Source: Dipteronia dyeriana
Taxonomy: Eukaryota > Streptophyta > Magnoliopsida > Sapindales > Sapindaceae
Assembly (NCBI GenBank): GCA_032871835.1
Contig: CM065297.1
Coordinates: 23,987,098-24,051,097 of the forward strand
Reading direction: 5' to 3'
DNA: 64,000 nt
Below the pieces are notes generated by a model. It worked only from the letters and a program-made list of their open reading frames with translations. It searched no databases and had not been told where the DNA came from. The position numbers were made by a program, and so were the translations under genes. Positions 59,173 to 64,000 of the stretch are shown here, one piece after another. Positions within the stretch are counted from its first letter, which is position 1. Each line of letters begins with the position of its first letter.

Positions 59173-59690
59173 ATGTCTTCTGCACTTTTACAAATCCTTG
59201 CTAATGACAAATTAACCAGAGAAAACTATACTGAGTGGAATAATAATATCAACTCAATCTTGGTAACAAAAGACCTAAAATTCGTGCTAATGAAGGGATA
59301 TCCTCTATAGCCTGCTGCCAATGCCACATGAAATGTTTGTGAGGCACACCAGAAATGAGTCTCAGTTGAAGAGAATACCCGAATATATCTGTTAGCCAGT
59401 ATGACAGCATGTTTGTCACTAAGCACGAGGCAATGACTACAACATTTAAAATCATACAGTCATTGCAGGCTATGTTCGGGCAGCCATCCGAGTGAAAGCA
59501 GCATGAAATTGTTTGCTCCACAATGCTTGCATGGATAAAGGATGGTTCATTGGTCCAGGAACATTTTCTAGGTATGATGTCCTACTTCAACACAGTTGAG
59601 GTCAATAGCAGACGGATCGAAAGGAATGAGCTTACTCAATGCATGTTGGATCAAGGGATGTCGTGTCAGCAAGAACAATATTAGTAGTTA
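59173..59690 (+). pseudogene. gag: Gag remnant of element D
   Basis: It starts MSSALLQILANDKLTRENY as in A and C. It decays after the first 40 residues (TAG, TGA). Two deletions then remove the C-terminal half of gag and the whole protease active site: the text jumps from a gag phrase near 59620 to AATGAGCTTACT, then to GGGATGTCGTGTCAGCAAG (about 59660), which in A lies after the protease. Confidence 0.8.
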
Positions 59691-60640
59691 GACTCCAATT
59701 TAATAGTTGTTTTATTGTTTTGAACAATGTTTATTTTATTCTTGGATTTACCAGAAATTTAATTTATACATCCAAGTAGTTAGAACAATTTTATTCTATT
59801 TTTTTTTAATGATAAATCAATCATTGTTTCCAGAAATGGTTTAAATATTTATTCAGGTTTAAATGAAAACAACTTGTATGTTTTAAAACCGTTATTTCAT
59901 ACATCACTGCTTAATATTGAATTGTTTAAAGTTGAAAATCCTAAAACAAAACAGAAAATTCCTCATAATAATGAAACGTATCTATGACAACTAAGATTTG
60001 GCCACGTTAACCTTGACAGGATAGACAGACTAGTTAAAAGCAAGCCTTTAAGCCAGTTAAAGGTTGACACCTTACATGTTTGTGAATCCTGTTTAGAAGG
60101 CAAAATGACCAAGAGACCTTTTAATGGAAAAGGGCTTAGAGCTACATAACCACTAGAGCTTATGCATTCAAACATCTGTAGACCGATGAATGTTAAAGTA
60201 ACAGGTGGTTATAAGTATTATGTCACCTTTATAGATGACTACTCTAGATATGGATATGTCTACCTAATGCAACGAAAGTCAGAAACTTTTAAAAAGTTCA
60301 AAGAATTTTGAGTTGAAGCTGATAACTAATTTGGCAAGACCATTAATGCTCTATGATCGGATCGTTAAGGTGAGTACCTTGACCAAGAGTTTGAAGACTA
60401 CTTGGTTGAACATGGGATCGTATCTCAACTCATAGCTCTTGGAACACCATAACATAATGGTGTTGCGGAGAGGAGAAATAGAACCCTAATGGAAAAGATG
60501 AGATCTATGATTAGTTTCTCATAATTACCAAATTCCTTTTGGGGATATACACTATAAATGGTGGCTTACATTTTGAATATAGTCTCATCCAAATATGTTC
60601 CTAAGACTCCCCTAGAGTTGTGGAATGGTCATAAAGCTAG
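59691..60640 (+). pseudogene. pol: Integrase remnant of element D
   Basis: FGHVNLDRIDRLVKSKPLSQ and CESCLEGKMTKRPFNGKG (zinc motif; the WH before LRFGH is lost to a stop), HSNIC where the first Asp is expected, IDDYSRYGYVYLMQRKSETF, a broken SDR.GEYLDQEFEDY (second Asp) and [20 protein letters not shown] (Glu; about 60450-60510). At least ten stops. Confidence 0.85.
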
Positions 60641-61080
60641 TTTGTAACATTTTCGTATATGAAGGTATCTAGTACATGTACTGAAGACAAAACTGGAAAG
60701 TTGGACCCTAAGTCTATGGCTTGCTTGTTTGTAGGTTATTTCAAGGAGACTAGAGGTGGATACTTCTATAGTCCCGAGGAGAACAAAGTATTTGTATTGA
60801 CAAATGTAATGTTTCATAAGGATAACTATATGAGTGATCATAAACCTCGAAGCAAGATTGTGTTAAATGAGTTAGAGCCTGGTACAACCAATGCTAATCA
60901 ACAAGAGTTGTTGTTCGACCTACATCTGAGAGATAGACGGTTCCTAGTCAGACTACACTATCACCTAAGCGTAGTGGAAGGGTTGTACGACAACTTGATC
61001 GCTATTTAGGTATTGGGAATGCATAAGCTATTGTCTCTAATGATGGTGTTGATGATCTATTATAATTTAAACTTGCAATG
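60641..61080 (+). pseudogene. pol: Integrase-RT linker of element D
   Basis: Text for KPRSKIVLNELEPG, PLVGYFKETRGG-like and ENKVFVLTNVMFHKDNYMSD phrases is present in shifting frames; no domain boundary can be fixed. Confidence 0.6.
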
Positions 61081-62636
61081 GAAGATTCTAACAAAGAGGA
61101 ACGACTTAAAGTCATGAATCTCGAGATGAAGTCCATGTACTCCAACTCAGTTTTGGAATTTGTAGACTTACCAGAAGGGATAAAACCCATAGGTTGTAAG
61201 TGGATCTGCAAGAGAAATAGAGGAGAAGACGGGAAGGTAGAGACCTTTAAAGTAAGACTAATGGAAAAGGTTTATACCTAAAAAGAGGGTGTCAATTATG
61301 AAGAGACCTTCTCACCAGTAGATATGTTTAAGCCTTTTCAGATTCTCTTATCCATTACTGCCTATTTCGATTATGAAATTTGGTAAATAGACTTCAAGAC
61401 TGTATTTTTGAATGGAAATCTTAATGAAAACATATATATGATGCAACCAGAGGGATTCGTGTCCCAATATCAAGAGCAAAAGGTTTGCAAGCTGTAAAGA
61501 ACAATTTATGGACTGAAACAAGCATCTAGATCTTTGAACATTAGTTTTGATAATGCTATCAAAACCTATGGTTTTGGGCAAAATGTCAATGAGCCTTATA
61601 TTTACAAGTGAATTGTTGACAAGAAGATAGTTTTCTTAGTCCTATACATAGATGATGTCCTACATATTGGGGATGATATAAGGGTGTTATCAGAATTAAA
61701 GGGCTAGCAGGCAAGCTAATTCAAACTAAAGATTTGGGATAACCGAGTTATGTTTTTAGGATCCAATTAATTAGCGGTCATAAGAATAAACACTTAGCAT
61801 TGTCTCAGGCATCATATATCAACAAGATACTTATGTGATTTTCAATGCAGAACTCCAAGAAAGGTTATTTACCTTCTAGTCATGGAGTTCACTTGTATAA
61901 GGAACCATGTCCAAAGACACGTCAAGAAGTTGAGGATATGAGACATGTTCTCTATATGTCTGTAGTATGCAGTCATGTGTATGCTATATTATGCACGAGA
62001 CCTGACATCTACTTTATAGTGGGAGTAGTCAGTAGGTTTCAGTCCAACCCAAGATTGGATCATTGGATTCCTGTAAAGGTCATTCTCAAGTATCTTCAGG
62101 TAACGAGAATCTATATGCTAGTATATTCCGGGCAGGATTTGATCCCCGTTAGAATTTATAGATTCTAACTTCCAGTCAGACAGAGATTCTAGAAAATCCA
62201 CATCTGGGTCAGTATTCACCCTTGGTGGTGGAGCCATAATATAGAGGAGTGTCAAACAATCATGTATTGCTAATTTCACTATGGAAGCCGAATATGTAGC
62301 CACTTGTGAAGCAGTTAAGGAGACTGTATGGCTCCGTAAGTTCTTGTGTGATTTGAAAGTTGTTACAGATCTAGAAAGGCCCATCATATTTTATTGTGAT
62401 AATAGTGGTGTTGTGGCTAATTCCAAAGAATTAAGAAGCCAAAAAAGAGGGAAGCATATAGAGAGGAAGTATCATCTCATCAGGAAGATAGTGTAGAGAG
62501 GAAATATCTCCATGACCAAGATAACATTGCAGGACAATCATACTGATTCATTTACAAGGACCTTAGTGGCTAAAATATTTGAAGGTCACCTAGAGGCTTT
62601 AGGATTACGAGATATGTCTCACATGTTTTAGTGAAA
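61081..62636 (+). pseudogene. pol: RT and RNase H remnant of element D
   Basis: CKWICKRNRGEDGKVETFK, NYEETFSPVDMFK and GFVSQYQEQKVCKL (61190-61495) are RT. The active site appears as YIDDVL (about 61645), YVDD changed to YIDD. RNase H follows: KSTSGSVFTLGGGAI, EAEYVATCEAVKETVWL and FYCDNSGVVANSKELRS (62196-62450). TAG at about 62494 replaces the usual CAG, as in A. It is heavily interrupted. Confidence 0.85.
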
Positions 62637-62645
62637 GTGGGAGAT
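62635..62645 (+). other. Polypurine tract of element D
   Basis: AAGTGGGAGAT directly before the LTR start TGTTGGAG. Confidence 0.8.
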
Positions 62646-63275
62646 TGTTGGAGTTTTTGCCCTAAAGCTTGTAATATTTAAATGATAATAAATTATAAAT
62701 TAAAGTAGGTTTTTCATTCTATAAATTTGTCTCATACATTGATATCATGTGTACTTAACATTCAAGATTAATGGATATAATCTCTAACTGATTATATGAG
62801 TGTCATATACAGTTTAAGATGAGAAATCTAAAAAGTTCGTAGATAGCAAATAGAGCAAGGTACTTTATTTGTAGTTAATCTACAGTTGCAGTCCATTCCG
62901 CAATATACGATAGTCATATCCTAAACTATTCATATGTTGATATGAGAATGGAGGCACCTTATATGATATGATCTTTATATGATATGATCTTATAGGACTA
63001 GGTCACGATCTATTTGAATCTCTCAAAGATCCGTTACATGATAAGATTCATATATATCGACAAAGAATGGCTATATATAGGTGATCTTAATCCTGAGTAT
63101 CTTATCAAATTCTTTAGGTTAGATCGTGGTTTTTGATATACCATGGGTGAGATCGAAGTTGCATTCCCGATCAATAACTTCGTATGTTGGAATCACAGTT
63201 TGGCTTGTGGCTGGGAAGGTCTGTACACAATAATGGAATCCACTCTTGTTTAGGAGAAGTAGATAGTTGTACCTT
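62646..63275 (+). repeat. 3' LTR of element D (interrupted, partial)
   Basis: It starts TGTTGGAGTTTTTGCCCTAAAGC and matches 19015-19660. Similarity to the 5' LTR stops at about 63275 (after GAAGTAGATAGTTGTACC), where unrelated sequence enters. A TATATGATATGATCTTA phrase is duplicated near 62960-62990. Confidence 0.85.
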
Positions 63276-63465
63276 TAGAGTGCGTTTAGCACGGAGAAAT
63301 GACAGGACAAGGTGGGACTAGACTGAACTGGACAGGACTGGACATGTCGTTCTATATTGTGTTTGGAAGGTCTGGACAAAACTGTAAACTATACTGTTAT
63401 ACGTTTGGTATGATTGGGACATGACGAAACAAGGGGTTCAAATGACCAGAGTACCCCTCTTATAT
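63276..63465. mobile_element. Possible DNA element end inserted in the D 3' LTR
   Basis: GTGCGTTTAGCACGGAGAAA (63281-63300) and repeated GGACAGGAC/GGACAAGG phrases, with a second GTGTTTGG near 63360, resemble ends of small plant DNA transposons. Its other end and any inverted repeat are not in the window, so the family is unknown. Confidence 0.35.
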
Positions 63466-63868
63466 ATATAACAACATAGACTATAATATTATATGATAAT
63501 ATATAATAATATTATATATAATAATCTATAACATATTATAATGTATATATATATATATATTACTTGATATTAATATATATTATTATAGAATATTACATGT
63601 ATTATATTATTATATAAAATAATAATATATATATGATATATAATATTAAATATTAGTATATACAGAAAGTATAATATTTCTATATATTATATAATGTATA
63701 ATATATATATATATTTATATATTATAAATAATATTATATAGGTAATAATATTATTATATTTAATATATTATTATATATAATAATAAAATAAAATATATTA
63801 TATTTATGTAATATATAGATATATAATATATTTATATTTAATATACTATATTATGTATATTATAATAT

Positions 63869-63912
<44 letters not shown>

Positions 63913-63925
63913 TATATATTATGTG

Positions 63926-63980
<55 letters not shown>

Positions 63981-64000
63981 AATATAAATATATATCCCAT
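63466..64000. repeat. AT-rich low-complexity tract
   Basis: Almost purely A and T, with long (AT)n runs at 63871-63910 and 63933-63973. No gene signal. Confidence 0.85.

Larger units (their letters stand above)
19015..64000 (+). mobile_element. Ty1/copia element D with two large nested insertions
   Basis: The 5' LTR is in three pieces (19015-19777, 42480-42905, 56495-57171) that join without loss when elements B and E and their duplications are removed. PBS, leader, degraded gag-pol (57174-62645) and the first part of the 3' LTR (from 62646) follow. The right end and its target duplication are not in the window. Coding parts contain many stops, making D one of the older insertions here. Confidence 0.85.

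Overview
This window is gene-poor, AT-rich nuclear DNA of a flowering plant, most likely a eudicot. No intact host gene is visible. Nearly all of the sequence is transposable elements inserted into one another, mostly LTR retrotransposons of the Ty1/copia and Ty3/gypsy types, plus two hAT-type DNA transposon relics. The plant assignment rests on the element lineages: a Sirevirus-like copia gag, an Athila-like gypsy element, and a Tat-lineage gypsy element with a second RNase H. It also rests on primer binding sites that match plant initiator-Met tRNA (TGGTATCAGAGC).

Layout. (1) 1-4860: minus-strand Sirevirus-like copia element F1, with part of the 3' LTR, multiple polypurine tracts, a broken gag, a PBS and a 5' LTR piece; pol is deleted. 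(2) 4975-8430: hAT transposase relic on the plus strand, split by solo LTR G (5321-6753). (3) 8464-8789 plus 18759-19014: LTR F2, same family as F1, split by copia element A (8790-18758, target duplication CACTG/CACCG). Element A itself carries a 2.2-kb solo LTR (13421-15654) in place of half of its pol. (4) 19015 to beyond 63275: plus-strand copia element D, whose 5' LTR is cut twice. The first cut is Athila-like element B (19778-42479, minus, duplication ATGAC). The second is Tat-lineage element E (42906-56494, minus, duplication GAATT). (5) Inside B lie minus-strand copia element C (26599-36346) and a plus-strand solo LTR of the same family (36359-38553). (6) Inside the RT of E lies a 923-bp hAT MITE (51449-52371, 8-bp duplication GTTGTGAA). 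(7) D's coding region (57172-62645) and the start of its 3' LTR follow. That LTR is interrupted near 63276 by a possible second MITE, and the window ends in AT-rich low-complexity DNA.

No element keeps an open gag-pol. Each has stops, frameshifts or deletions, and many stops look like CGA-to-TGA or CAG-to-TAG changes, as expected for methylated, silenced repeats. The stack can be dated by order: F2 is older than A and D; D is older than B and E; E is older than its MITE.

The most interesting parts are: a degenerate gene on the opposite strand between pol and the 3' LTR of element E (about 44074-47320), which seems to have its own TATA box, introns, a domain like the putative gypsy-type transposon family and a coiled coil; a 2.1-kb LTR inverted repeat with a 12-bp spacer (34210-38553); a solo LTR with mismatched flanks that implies recombination between two insertions; and a second PBS with a captured leader in element A.
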